Positions 45,455 to 56,356 of a stretch of 64,000 bases of DNA are shown one piece after another. Under the pieces are notes generated by a model. That model was not told where the DNA came from. It searched no databases and was given only the letters and a program-made list of their open reading frames with translations. Origin of the DNA: Brachycybe producta. Taxonomy: Eukaryota; Arthropoda; Diplopoda; Playtdesmida; Andrognathidae. The stretch covers positions 620,001 to 684,000 of the forward strand of contig JAUPFP010000044.1 in assembly GCA_036925085.1 (NCBI GenBank). The letters are read 5' to 3'. The stretch's first letter is position 1. Each line of letters opens with the position of its first letter. The position numbers were made by a program, and so were the translations under genes.

Positions 45455-47808
45455 TTAAAATTCATCATGGAATTTCTTCGCAATGTCCACCATTTTGCTT
45501 CCCAAGAACAAATCTCTGTGTGCCAAAACTTCGGCTAACGATAATTTTCCGTCTTTGTTCGTATCGGCCACTTCCATAAGACTCTTAGCTTCCATCAGAG
45601 CGTGTGATGGATTCTTCGGATCGGAATACATCTAAAATGAGACAATTAATGGGCCTTTATGAGTAAAAAGTGTGCAAAAGTTCTGAAAGAGAGAGAGAGA
45701 GAGATGTAAACATATGAAGCATATGCTCCACTTTAATAACTCTAAAACAGAGCAAATGCTCAGCTCCTGGAGAAATTGCTCCCACCTTGGCAGCCTTCAA
45801 AATCTTTTATTCCGTCTTTCAGAATCAAAATTAAGAGAAACTTGAAACTTTTAGAAACTGGAAGTGTAACTCGGTCACTTACGGGTATTTTCATGTTTAT
45901 ATTTTTTAAAATATGACTCAGCTTCATAAGCAGACTTTATTTTTTTAATTTTGTCTGTAAAAAGCTTTATTTTGTACGTAAAATTACTCTTAATTACTCT
46001 TCTAGTTTCTAAAACACGTTCAAGTCTCTTAATTTTGCTTCTGAAACGAATTTCTACAGCAAAATGTTATTTTTTGCTCATTTTTATTCATACGGTTATT
46101 TAACGACTTTAAACAATTTTTTTTAAAAAAAAAATTCAGTTAAGAATTGTAAACTAACCACAAGTTCTTGTCTCGTCACTTTTCCATTCTTGTCCGCATC
46201 AATCACTTGTTCGAACTCTCTTCTCCTTTCTTTCATCCACATTTCTTCGGACATCTTCGGTCCATTATTTGCGACATCGTCTTGTTTGAGCGAAACGAAC
46301 TCTTTGAGCGTTAGAGCATCGTCTCCATTATCATCTGTTTCGACAAGAGACGCATTAAACAGTAGAGAGAAAAAAAAAATCGCAAGACTTAAATTTTAAA
46401 CGTGTGGTGATGTATATGCTACATACCGAGTTTATCGAAAATGTCTTGAACCATGTTGAGTAATGTTGCGTGACTGTGTTCCGGATGACGAAAACTAAGA
46501 AACTCGTCGATGTTTAGTCCTTCGTCGTTGGTACGAGCTGCCTCGAAGAATGCGGCACGGTCCAATAGAATCTCTTCTCTCACTAACAAGTAACGTGAAC
46601 AAAAAAAGAAATTGAAACTTTCGTCTCTTCCATAGTTCTTTTTTGTGTTTCATGTTTACTCTGTCTAGTCATATCTTTGTGTTTCTCGGAATGATTCTCG
46701 ACGTATTTATTATTGAATCCTTGTTCGAGTAGATATCTCGTGTGATATTCATCCCAAGTAACGAGTCCTAGGAACGTTATTTGAATTAGAGACACAACGA
46801 ATTAAAGTAACTTTTGATTTTTGAAGTTGCTAAATTCTATTTAATGGGGCAAATAAATTTTCTCGGGACGTTTTCTTTCTCTCGGTTCGCCTCTCAGAGC
46901 CGTAACTAGGGCAAAGGCAAGTGAGGCACCTGTCTCCAGCGCAAACTAACTAAAATGATAATACTAAGGGAGTTAATTTTTAATCTTGCCTTGGGTGCAA
47001 AATTAGCTACGGCTCTGCTCAAGCTTTTTCTGTTCAAAACGCAGAGTTTAATAAGCTTATTGCGGCCCTTTTTGATAAAAACTCAAATGTTTATTCTGAA
47101 TTTTTTAAAAAAAAGTTCCTATCCACTTTCTATTTTCTCTACAAAATAATTATTATAACCATTATGATCTTTGTCGATTGTCATAAAGATATGAAAGTTA
47201 TCTTTAATTGCTTTGTCCAGATGTTCGTTAACCTTCGAAGTGATCCATTCGGACAGTTCTTCGATGGTCAGATCTCGATCCTTGTTTTTATCGGCCCTTT
47301 TTTTTTTAACAAAAAATAAGAAAACGTGTTAATTAATGTGTTTTTAACTGCAAATATATTTTACTCGATAAATGAACCTTCTGAATATTCTCGTTATTAA
47401 TTTATCTGGATTTTTCTTAATATCTAAATTTCCATCTTTTCTTCCTAAAATAACTTCATTTCTGAAGTTTTTGTTCAATCTTCCGTCTCTTTCGATCTTA
47501 ACTCCTTCCAAATGATCTGGAAGTTTAATTTCTTCTGCTGTCAATTTCTCGTCCTCGTAGAATGATCTTCTCTGCTGCTGCACCGGTTGTAGTCCAGACC
47601 GTGGTACGGTTCCTCCAGAAGATGAGAAGGAGGATGATGATGATGATGATGTGGTGCCAGTGACGTTCCCTCTGAATGCCGGAGATCTCACGAAAGCCGC
47701 ATCCGCAGCTGAAGCAAAAGGATGTGCCAGTGGTGAGAGTCCAATTGTGGCTAAGACAAACGCAAACAAAGTAAGAAGGGAAACCGAATTAATATAATAA
47801 GACACCAT
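45455..47808 (-). CDS. SDF4: 45 kDa calcium-binding protein (Cab45/SDF4), CREC family
   Basis: This Ca2+-binding protein of the secretory pathway is complete on the minus strand. Exons in coding order: 47808-47378, 47296-47160, 46767-46660, 46582-46427, 46334-46159 and 45631-45455. The 394 residues compare with about 360 in vertebrates. An N-terminal signal peptide (about 1-30) and a Ser-rich linker come first, then the Cab45-type HLEGVKIERDGRLN motif. Six EF-hand positions follow, among them DKNKDRDLT (147), DKDHNGLVTWDEY (185), DDNGDDALT (278) and DTNKDGKLS near the end. The third hand lacks several ligands. The protein ends HDEF, like the HEEF end of Cab45 and unlike the HDEL of reticulocalbins, which favours SDF4. 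The second exon's acceptor is odd: AG preceded by a run of A rather than pyrimidines. Confidence 0.93.
45795..46060. mobile_element. Family A MITE in the last SDF4 intron
   Basis: AATTAAGAGAAACTTGAAAC, TTAGAAACTGGAAGTGTAAC and the inverted TTACTCTTCTAGTTTCTAAA mark the two arms around GCAGACTTTATTTTTTTAAT. Confidence 0.75.
46895..47017. mobile_element. Short hAT-like MITE in an SDF4 intron
   Basis: CAGAGCCGTAACTAGGGCAA at the left and, reverse-complemented, CAGAGCCGTAGCTAATTTTG at the right. The CAGAGCCGTAxCTA tip is typical of hAT MITEs. I could not find an 8-bp duplication. It lies between the second and third SDF4 exons. Confidence 0.65.
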
Positions 47809-48027
47809 TATCTCATATGTGGATTCTTAGTTTTGTCCATTTCTTCTTTTATCTCTTTTTTTCTCTTCTTCTTCAATGAAAATCAGGTCACAAATTTTAA
47901 ATTTTAGACATCCTTGAAAAGCTTATAATTGAAACTAAAGTTTATTTTTATTGTTACTAGATGTCGCTAAAATCAGGGAGGGCCACATACAAGATGTGAT
48001 CAAATAAGTTTCTGGATAACAATGACT
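47809..48027. other. Region upstream of SDF4
   Basis: This short segment upstream of the SDF4 start codon is followed by transposon sequence from 48028. It probably holds the 5' UTR and core promoter. No specific motif is claimed. Confidence 0.35.
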
Positions 48028-48735
48028 TGTGTCCGGGAAACAAAAGAAGAAAAAGCTATTATCTGTAAAGAAGAAAAAAAACCTAGAAATGTAGCAATCG
48101 GAAACAATTTATTTGAGGTCCAGGGTATCTGTAAAAATGTGTTCGAGAACTACCATGCTAGCTTTATTTACCTTTTCTCAAGAAAAGTAATCATCTTAAT
48201 CCACATTATACTTGCTTTCTTGAGAAAATGAAATTGAATATGTCGGCCTTCATTATGAAGATCATAATTTAAGGAATATGTATTATGGTAGAGTTGTAGG
48301 ATGGTTTTTTACCATGACCTCCTCGTACGAGGCTTTCAATGGCCTGATATTTAAGAAAATGGCATAATGAAGCACATCCGGAAATTCTTTTCTTTTAAAT
48401 AAGTGTGTAGGAGGCAGGGACGTCATTTGGGGGGTGCAAGGGGGCAATTGCCCCTCCCCCCCCCCCGAAAAACCATTGTTATTACAATCAGTATATACAT
48501 ATGTTATACACATCATATACACTACATATGTTATAACTAGAGTTTGTGCATATTTTTTTCAAATTTCTTGCAAATATAAATAAATTTATCCATCATATTT
48601 ACAAAAATTAGCAAGTCGGTCAAGTTTTGCCCCCCAACCCTGGAAAAAACTGAAATGACGGCCCTGGTAGGAGGTGGAGCAATCACTTTCTTTCATTCTT
48701 TACAGCAATAATATGCTTTAGTTTCCGGACACACC
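48028..48735. mobile_element. Long-TIR element with nested hAT
   Basis: The left end TGTGTCCGGGAAACAAAAGA and the right end, reverse-complemented, GGTGTGTCCGGAAACTAAAG stay similar inward past CTGTAAAGAA blocks. Without the nested insertion it is about 450 bp. It lies upstream of SDF4 and downstream of cyclin L. Confidence 0.65.
48415..48666. mobile_element. hAT-type MITE, 8-bp target duplication GTAGGAGG
   Basis: It is flanked by GTAGGAGG at 48407-48414 and 48667-48674. The termini are CAGGGACGTCATTTGGGG and, reverse-complemented, CAGGGCCGTCATTTCAG. The 8-bp duplication and CAGGG tip identify hAT. The 252-bp element has no transposase and sits inside the element at 48028-48735. Confidence 0.88.
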
Positions 48736-48874
48736 CATTATCGAAGTGTCTTCAGTCTGTTTAAAGTTTAATATCTAAAAAAATGATAACACCTCAGTTA
48801 ATTGTTTGGAACATATAAAACAAGTTTTAAAAGCAACATTAAAAAATTATAAGTTGGTTAGAATATAAAAAGAA

Positions 48875-49330
48875 ATTATGCTACAAGTATTTTCATGATA
48901 TCTTTCAAAATAAACTTCTTATGGACAAAAATAAATAATATCGTCTGTTTAAAGTTGATTTATTTTCAAACTGACATGAGGCGGGTTTTTTTTTCCCTGT
49001 ACATGTGGTCGAACCTTTCATGATCACTATGGAGGGTCGTTCATGGCGAAATTGTCAATTTTGTATATCCATAATTCAATTACAGATATCCACAATTATT
49101 ATGGATATCTACAATTTAATTGCAAATATCCATAATTAAATTATGCAATATCTATTTAAATTGCAGATATAAATATTGAAATTATGAATATTCATAATTG
49201 GGATATTTTGACATAAACGACCCTTTATTGTGGTCATGAATGGGTCTTCTACGAGTTCAGGAAAAAAAACGCCTATGAAAAGCTTATTTTAAAAGATAAC
49301 GTGAAGTTACCCGTAAGTGATCGACTTCAT
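48875..49330. mobile_element. Family A fragments around a foldback element
   Basis: Left-type A blocks (TATTTTCATGATATCTTTCA, GTCTGTTTAAAGTTG) lie at 48885-48975, and right-type blocks (AAAAGCTTATTTTAAAAGAT) at 49276-49300. The foldback at 49015-49250 separates them, so it probably inserted into an A copy. Confidence 0.5.
49015..49250. mobile_element. MITE with internal tandem repeat
   Basis: Inverted termini: TTTCATGATCACTATGGAGG at the left; right, reverse-complemented, TTCATGACCACAATAAAGGG, then GTCGTT. The interior is four or five diverged copies of ATATCCATAATTnAATTGCA in both orientations. No coding sequence. Confidence 0.65.
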
Positions 49331-49852
49331 TGAAATCTATTGGATTGATCGATCAACATTTAAAATAGAAATCACAGAATTTATAAATGTTTTTAAATTA
49401 TGTGATTATTTTTATGTTTTATATACAATAAAAAGGATGGAAATAATTTGTTGCTTTAAACAAAATTCGTGTTAAAAGGATTTTTATGCTATTCTATGAG
49501 AAAATATATTTCGTGTTAAACGGTTTGCAATGTAAACAAATTTTCAGGAAGTTTGTTAAATATTGACGGCAAAGAAAGAAAAAAAAATAACGAATACAAA
49601 CTGAGAATGTTGTTTTTAATTGAAATATATTTACATTAAATTAAAAAAAAGAAGAAATGAAATATTTAATCAAATAATGGGTTTTGAAAAATCGAAATTC
49701 GCAAGTTTATAACAATTTGAAACATTTTTTTTCTGTTTCGTTGTCTTCATTCAAAGTTGTTAGTTGAATCACGATTTTAAGTCTATGGCCAAACTTTTCA
49801 GAAGAATCTTCTTTCGCCGTCATCTTTCGAACATAAGATAGAAGAGGGTTCA
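49331..49852. other. 3' flank of cyclin L
   Basis: AT-rich sequence downstream of the cyclin L stop, including a diverged family E foldback at about 49468-49540 (TTTCGTGTTAAACGGTTTGC and its partner). No exon. Confidence 0.45.
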
Positions 49853-52800
49853 TCATCTTCGACTCCTTTCGTAAGATCGACTTCGATGGTGGCCATTGTC
49901 GCGAGACTTCTCCTTGCGACCTTTCGTCACGTACTTATCGTACGACCTCGAACGAGACCTGTCGCGATAATTCCGATCTCGAGACCTGCTCCTGTATTTT
50001 ATTTTCTCTCTGTGACTGCTCTTTTTATGATTACGATGTGGTGAACGATTATTGTACGAATGAGATCGACTCCTTCGATTACGTTTTGATGTCCGACGTT
50101 TCTTTCTTTCGATCGATTTGGACCGAGATCGAGACGTCGATTTGTGCGTTCCTTTGTAACCGCGAGGTGGCGTCCGTTTGCGAGATCTACTTCTCGATCG
50201 ACTTTTACTGGAATGTGAACCACCGGATTTTCTATCTCGACTGACGTTCGAAGAAGGAGACTCGTTCTTTGCCGCGTGGTTCTGTTCTTTATTCGAAGCA
50301 CGAGGGCTACCGTTCTTTTTTGCCGACTTAGAATCGTCTTTTCCACCTCCTCCTTCCGCAGGCGTCGCTTTGTCTGCTTTATGAGGAGAACTCGATCTCG
50401 AGTTTGGCGAAAATCTTCCAGCACCTTGCGGTGTGTTCGACAACGAAATTCCCTTCGCTTTTAACTTGGCTTCATCTTGAGCCCTCTTCAGATCGTCGAC
50501 AATCTTTTCCAACTTCTCGATGTTCGACTGTAAAGAAAGGTAATCGAAAACTTAAATTTTTTTTTGTTTTTAACGTGGTTTTAAATTTTAAAAGCTGCTC
50601 GAACTCTCATTATTCTGTCTTTTGAGAGCCAAAATTAAGAGAAACTCAAGTGTTTAGAAACTAGAAGGGTCTCAATCACTTGAAATAAGCTATTAAAAGT
50701 TTATTTTGAATGTTATCAACATAAAAAAATTCTATTAAGTGATTGAGCAACCCGCCCTTCTAGTTTATAACACAATGCAGAATAACTAAAGTTCGAAAAT
50801 AAGCCGTTCATTATAAACCATTGTTTCTCAAACTGTGGTCCGTGGGGCCCGCCAGTGAGAAAAAAGTTTGAGAAACACTTGTTATAGACGAGATAGAATT
50901 ATTGGGGGGTCGAACCTTTGGTCTGGTATACAACTTTAATATGATGTGGCAAATATCTCGGATGTCTCTTTCGTCCACTCTGAAAATGCTGTACCAAGCG
51001 GGTTTGTTTGGAAGCGGAAGCTGCAACTTACGAGCACTCAAATAAATGCAAGCGCAGGCGATTGTCTCCGGAGTGTAACGTAAGAAAACGTCGGTTCGCA
51101 AACTGTCGTTCATGTAATTCCTACAAAAAAACAAAACAAACAACGAATACAAACACCATTCTAACCCATACTTATTAAGATCTCACACGACTATCGAGTA
51201 ATAATTAAAACAAAATTCGCAATGTGGGGGTTAATTTATTTTGATGCGGTGCAGAAAAACGACGAAAAAGATTTTAAAGTTACTTTATCATAAGAATTAT
51301 TTGAAACTAGAAGGGTAAAAAGACGTAACGTAAACCTACACTTTCCTTAGCTCTCCAATTTGCTCATCGGTAGTGATTATCAATTTTTTTTTATACGAAA
51401 TTTCATTTTTTACGATATCTTTCAAAATAAACTATGAAATTTTGTAAAAAAAAAAAAAACCATCTTCTATCGAATTTTGCCATAAATGAAGTTTTATATT
51501 TTCAAAAATGTCGTCGTGAAAAATCACATACGAACGAACCATTTTACTCTTCTCGTTTTGAATATAAATCTTTTTACAATCTTTGTTTTAAAAATGCTTT
51601 CATCGTGTTTTTTTCCTGCACCACAAACAAAGAGAGGGGAGGCTACGTGCAAATTTAACTCGCACGTAGCCTCCCTGGTCAAGTTTCCAATTTGAGAAAT
51701 TCTTTCATCGGACGGGTCGATCGAAAGGTAGGCCACCGGGAACAACGTAACAATCGGTCCTTTTTCCTCTCTTCTCGTCATTCTTTTGCCGACAGGAACA
51801 AAAAAAGTCTGTAAAACACAAGCTAAGGCACTTAAGACACGTTAGCATTGTATTAAACTTCAAAGAAAAGTTGACAGAAACACGCTTCCAACGAACTAAA
51901 TCCTCGTTTCCAAACGAACAAACCATCATTCTGGAGTTGTTTAACGAGTCACAGCTCCACTCGATCATCCCGAAACCACTGGTAAAAAAAGTCTGCAAAA
52001 ACTCATTCCTAATTAATGCAGGTCTTTTGGTTGTGAAGCAGCAAGAAACGTACGTAAAACCCTCGATTACGTTTTTTTTTTAATATCCATATCAACAGAA
52101 GAGAAGATGCAAAATAACACTACACGGGGGTAAGTGACAAACTTCTCCGCTGTATATGTCGCATGATCTTGCATCTTCCGAGGTGTTGCTTCCAGGGTTT
52201 TTTCTTCTTCACACAAACACACAACAAACACGGCCATCGACGAAATTCTGCTAGAACTGTGACGTGTGTCGAGAAGATGTACCCGGTTCCAGTGTAGAGA
52301 AAGACGACCACCAGCACGAAACACCGAGAAAGAGAGAGAGTAAGAAGCGAGAGAAAGAGCCGAGTGTGCCGTTCGTCCCGGTGGCCCTTTTTCCCTCGAT
52401 GGAGATTTCTCGTCGTCTTCCGATCTAATTTCTGGATGGGAAGCCGAAGTTATTTGTGTACTAATTTACACGTGGTCCTCACCTAAGTACTGTTAGGCGA
52501 AAACCAAAAAGTACGGCATTAATTTCAAGATAACTAATCACTTTTTCGTTAACAAAAGCGAGAGCAATAATTATCCAAAAGTGGAAACGCAAATTGGGAA
52601 CTGGTCATTGCAACTCTCTCTTGGTACCTAAATCGCGCCCTTTTATTTCTCGTTCGTTCAAAGACCTGTCTTATGAGCATAAGTTTGTCATGCAGCGAGT
52701 ACGTCGATAGTTCCGATCGGTTCTACTTTAAAACTCGATCGAATCAATATATATAATTTGCAAAAATCATTTCTATCTTTCTTGCAAAGAGTCCCATCTT

Positions 52801-55800
52801 TCTTTTTTCTCTTTCTCTCTATGGAATTTCCATTACAAAAATGAATTTGGCTTCAAAGGTTGACTTAAAATCATGACTTTTTTCACTTCATTCAGAAGAA
52901 TCATTCAAGAAATTTAAAGAGTTATAGAAACTTGAACAGTAGGAAAAAGGGCCGTTGTAGGACAGGCGACTTTCTTAAAGACTTGTCGGTGACAAAAAGA
53001 AGTCAAAGGTCGCGGGGGTGTCGTTGTAATGTATTTTCTATGGAAAGACGCCAACCACTTTCCGACTTCTGTCTCCGGAAAGTGTTCAAGCCCCGCGACA
53101 TCGGTTTTTTTTCTTTGAACAAAAGCGCCTTTAAAAACAACACTTTTTTTCTTCAAAGTATTCGATTTGGGCGACTACTCGACTTCATTTTGTCGCCGAA
53201 AAATATTTTAAAAATAATAGCCTGTGTTTTCACAGAAAATACATTACGACGACAGCTCAAAGACCTTTGACTTCATTTTGTTGCCAAAAAGTCGCGCGTG
53301 TGCCAAGGTCCTAACTGTGTAATCATCATCATCATCATCACCTCTCCAAACTTTGATTTTTCTGTTTTTCAGGTGTAAAATGAAGAGAATCTATAGTGTT
53401 TTAGAAACTAGAAGGGTAACTCAATCACTTGCAAGTATTTTTATGTTGATATCTTTTAAAATAAGCTTTTTATAGACAAAAAATACGAAATATTCGTCTA
53501 CCTAAAGTTGCATCATTTTCAACCTCACATAAAAAAGCTTATTTTGAAAGATAAAGCAACACTTTCAAACGTCAAGCACTTCCTAAAAGAATAATCAAGA
53601 GTTTGAAAATCTGCTGTTCATAAACCATCTTAATTTGAAAATTTGCATAATTATTAATTTATAATAAAAAAAAAAAATCATGATTTTTTTCGCAACCTCT
53701 TTTTTCGATCACAAAATAGTACGAAAAATGAAACTAACCATGAAAGTTGAGTCAGTCTTTCATTCTTGCATTCCAACACTTGCAAATACATCACGATGAC
53801 CTAACAAAAAAAAAAAACAAGAAATAAAACTTAATAATTAGCGAAGACGCGACGAAGGACCCTTTTTTGTACCTTGTGAGGATGTTTGACGTGAACGCAG
53901 AAGCCGAGCTCCTTTAGAACACGTCTTTCAGCTTTAATCACTTGGTTCTTTAAATTAAGATAATTCTGATCCAAAATCATTGGCTGGATTTGTCTGGATG
54001 ACCGAGCAATATAAGAAGAAGAAAAAAAAAAAGGGAAAGGGGGCAAAGTGGCACATCACATGCGAATAAAATATTACGTGAACGATTAACGCAAAGAAAG
54101 GAGAGCCGAGAGCGAGAGAAAAACAAAGAGAATATCAAAAAAAAGTTCTCTTCGTCTTCTACTCTCGATCTCTCTTTTCTTTAGTTCATATAAAAAAAGA
54201 CAAATTGTTCTAGTTTTGATTAATCAACTCTCGATGTACCTAAATAAATGATAAAACGGAAAGACGAGGAATAGGAGAGAAAGGATAAGAAGACGAAGTT
54301 CTCCCTTCGAGATTCTTGCCTTCCGAAGAGGACCGAAATCATATACAAACCATTTTTTTTTGTATGGTGTTTTTGTGAGTAGATCAAAATTGACCAACAA
54401 CACCACAAGACCCAAAAAAACACTCCACCAACAACACAAAACCGGACACTTCTCTCTCGGTTTGGAAGTGAGTGCCGATTCTTCATTTCTCTTTCCCTTT
54501 TTCCGATTGGACGAGCGGCTACAAGTCACGCACACGAAAGAAAACACGTATTTATCACGGTTCTAAAAGATATCTCGAGAGAGAGAATTTTCTTTTCTCG
54601 AATTTTCTTCTCTTCTCTTTTTTTTTTTTTTTGTGCTTTTTTAGTTTCTCTCTTTTCTCTTGTCATTTTTATTTGAAAATCTTAAGTAAAAATCCTTTAA
54701 GAAAAAACTTTTTAAACATGTCTTTTTCCACCCTTTTTTTCTCTCAAATTTTTCTTTTAGTTGAATATCAGAAGGTTTGTTCGAATGTATTTTATAAAAC
54801 TGAACTCACTTGCTATTTCTTAACTGCTTGATGTAGTGGAAAACATTGATGACGTCTCGTATTCGTCTCGGTGCCTCTTCGATCTTGGAAGCTAAACAAA
54901 CGCAACCCATCGCAAGAACCTAAATGAAACGGATCGAAACAAGATTACGAGTGAGTGTTATGTTCGTTTTCATTAAATTTTTTCACTTCTTAAGCTGGTT
55001 TTAAAGTGTTACCATCCCTCGAACTAGTATTTTTTGTCTTTCAGAAGCTCAAAATAAAGAGACACCTTAACAGTTTTAAAAAACTAGAAGGTTAGCTCAA
55101 TAACCTAAGCACACCTTTTCATATTGATATTTATCAAAATGAGCCTTTTATATTAGTTTGAAAATGACCCCCAACTTTTAATCTACTGTGTTTAACTTTC
55201 ATCTATAAAAAAGCTTATTTTAAAAGATATCAAACACGAAAATAAAGTGAATCAGTTGTTTTTTTTTAAAACATCTTAAGAGAAACTTGGAAAGTGTTTT
55301 AGAATAAACTTTTTATGTCAAGCTTTTAAACATGAACCAAATTTAAACAGATGATTTTTTTTCTTTAAATTCTTGACTCTAAAAAAAAAGTTTATTTTGA
55401 ACGATATATCAACATAGAAATGACTAAAGTAATTCAAACACCACGTTTCAATTTTACGCGCCATTTCTCCTTTGAAAGACAGGACAGCACAGCGCCCTCT
55501 ATTGACAATAAGTTGAAATAGTTTCAACTTTTTGACCTTTGAACGCATTTTGACCAATAAAACAAGAAAAAAAAACCGTTTACGATGAAAATTTGCATAT
55601 TTCAAAACAAAAACAAAAAACAGCTATAAAAAGAGGTGAGACAGAATAAAAAGTGATCAAAAAAATATCACAAAACAATCAAGAAACTTACTTCATAATT
55701 ATATCTAACTAAAGACTTGGAATAATAGAAACGATGAAATAAAACTTGACCAGTGGCCATCGCAACCTGAAACAGAAATAGGTAAAAATACAGATTAAAA

Positions 55801-56356
55801 TAGCGAAAAAAAAAGGTAACAAAAAAATGAACAAAGGCGAAAATAAGATAAAAATACAATTTACGTTGAAAGTGAAGGAGCGCCATTTTGATTAAATAAA
55901 AAACGTGCTTTTTTTTTTAGTTTAGTTTTTAATCGGTTTTTAAACAGATTTTCACAGTTATATTTTTGTCCGTTTTCATTATATATTCAAGTTTATCATG
56001 TTTAGTATTTATTTTAATGTTTTTAACGGATTAAAAACGTATGTTTTTTGTGGTTTTACCTGCGGTAATTTCAACAAAATTCCAGCCGTTTGAATCATTT
56101 CGCAACTCAAAACTCTTAATTCCGTTTCTGATTCTTTGTCCAGTCCATCTTGAGATGAAGGAGTACTTTCAAGTCTTTCTTGAGGTAATAAACAATTTTC
56201 TAACGATAATATAACTCTGCCGTATAATTGAATTGGAACAGATTCAGTGATTTTAATCACGGTGGTGTTGTTGGTCATTGTCGTCGTCGTTGCCGCCATT
56301 GTCTCGCTTATATCCTGTTCAGTCGTCGACGACACGGACAAAATTACCAAACGCAT
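49853..56356 (-). CDS. CCNL1: Cyclin L (SR-type cyclin of CDK11)
   Basis: This nuclear-speckle cyclin partners CDK11 in transcription and pre-mRNA splicing. It is complete on the minus strand. Exons in coding order: 56356-56060, 55766-55692, 54919-54810, 53993-53873, 53800-53739, 51120-50916 and 50527-49853, giving 514 residues. Two cyclin boxes span exons 1-6, with family signatures [53 protein letters not shown] and [11 protein letters not shown]. The last exon holds a coiled linker ([10 protein letters not shown]) and an RS-rich tail of about 200 residues. Translation may instead start at Met20 (56299), where MAATTTT resembles vertebrate starts. The symbol assumes a single invertebrate orthologue of CCNL1/CCNL2. 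Intron 51121-53738 is long and structured. Overlapping frames on both strands are shadows. Confidence 0.95.
50570..50822. mobile_element. Family A MITE in the last cyclin L intron
   Basis: It starts TTAACGTGGTTTTAAATT, then TCGAACTCTCATTATTCTG, TTAGAAACTAGAAGGGTCTC, and the inverted CCGCCCTTCTAGTTTATAAC. It lies in the intron before the RS exon. A second, unrelated foldback (TTTCTCAAACTGTGG / AGTTTGAGAAACAC) follows at about 50820-50885. Confidence 0.75.
51295..51435. mobile_element. Family A MITE, left-half fragment
   Basis: TTTGAAACTAGAAGGGTAAA and ATATCTTTCAAAATAAACTA are present in left-arm order. The right arm is absent. Confidence 0.5.
51637..51675. repeat. 14-bp perfect stem-loop in a cyclin L intron
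   Basis: GGGAGGCTACGTGC (51637-51650) and GCACGTAGCCTCCC (51662-51675) are perfect reverse complements around an 11-nt loop. The stem is GC-rich within an AT-rich genome and would form in the transcript on either strand. Confidence 0.85.
53343..53633. mobile_element. Family A MITE in the long cyclin L intron
   Basis: TTAGAAACTAGAAGGGTAAC, TATCTTTTAAAATAAGC and the inverted AAGCTTATTTTGAAAGATA are clear. The right end closes with AAACCATCTTAA. The CTAGTTTC block of the right arm is deleted. Confidence 0.7.
54989..55279. mobile_element. Family A MITE in cyclin L intron 2
   Basis: It begins TTAAGCTGGTTTTAAAGTG and CCTCGAACTAGTATTTTTTG, with AAAACTAGAAGGTTAGCTC in the left arm and AAGCTTATTTTAAAAGATAT in the right. 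It ends ACATCTTAA, so TTAA stands at both edges. Confidence 0.7.
55280..55445. mobile_element. Family A MITE, internal fragment
   Basis: GAGAAACTTGGAAAGTGTTT, then AATAAACTTTTTATGTCA and AAAAAGTTTATTTTGAACG: left-arm, core and right-arm blocks with the outer parts missing. It is directly adjacent to the preceding copy. Confidence 0.55.

Noticed and set aside
49999..50464. Alternative frames of 60-141 codons over the cyclin L RS exon
   Set aside because: They are out of frame with the cyclin L exon, whose RS repeats and in-phase join to the cyclin box are unambiguous.
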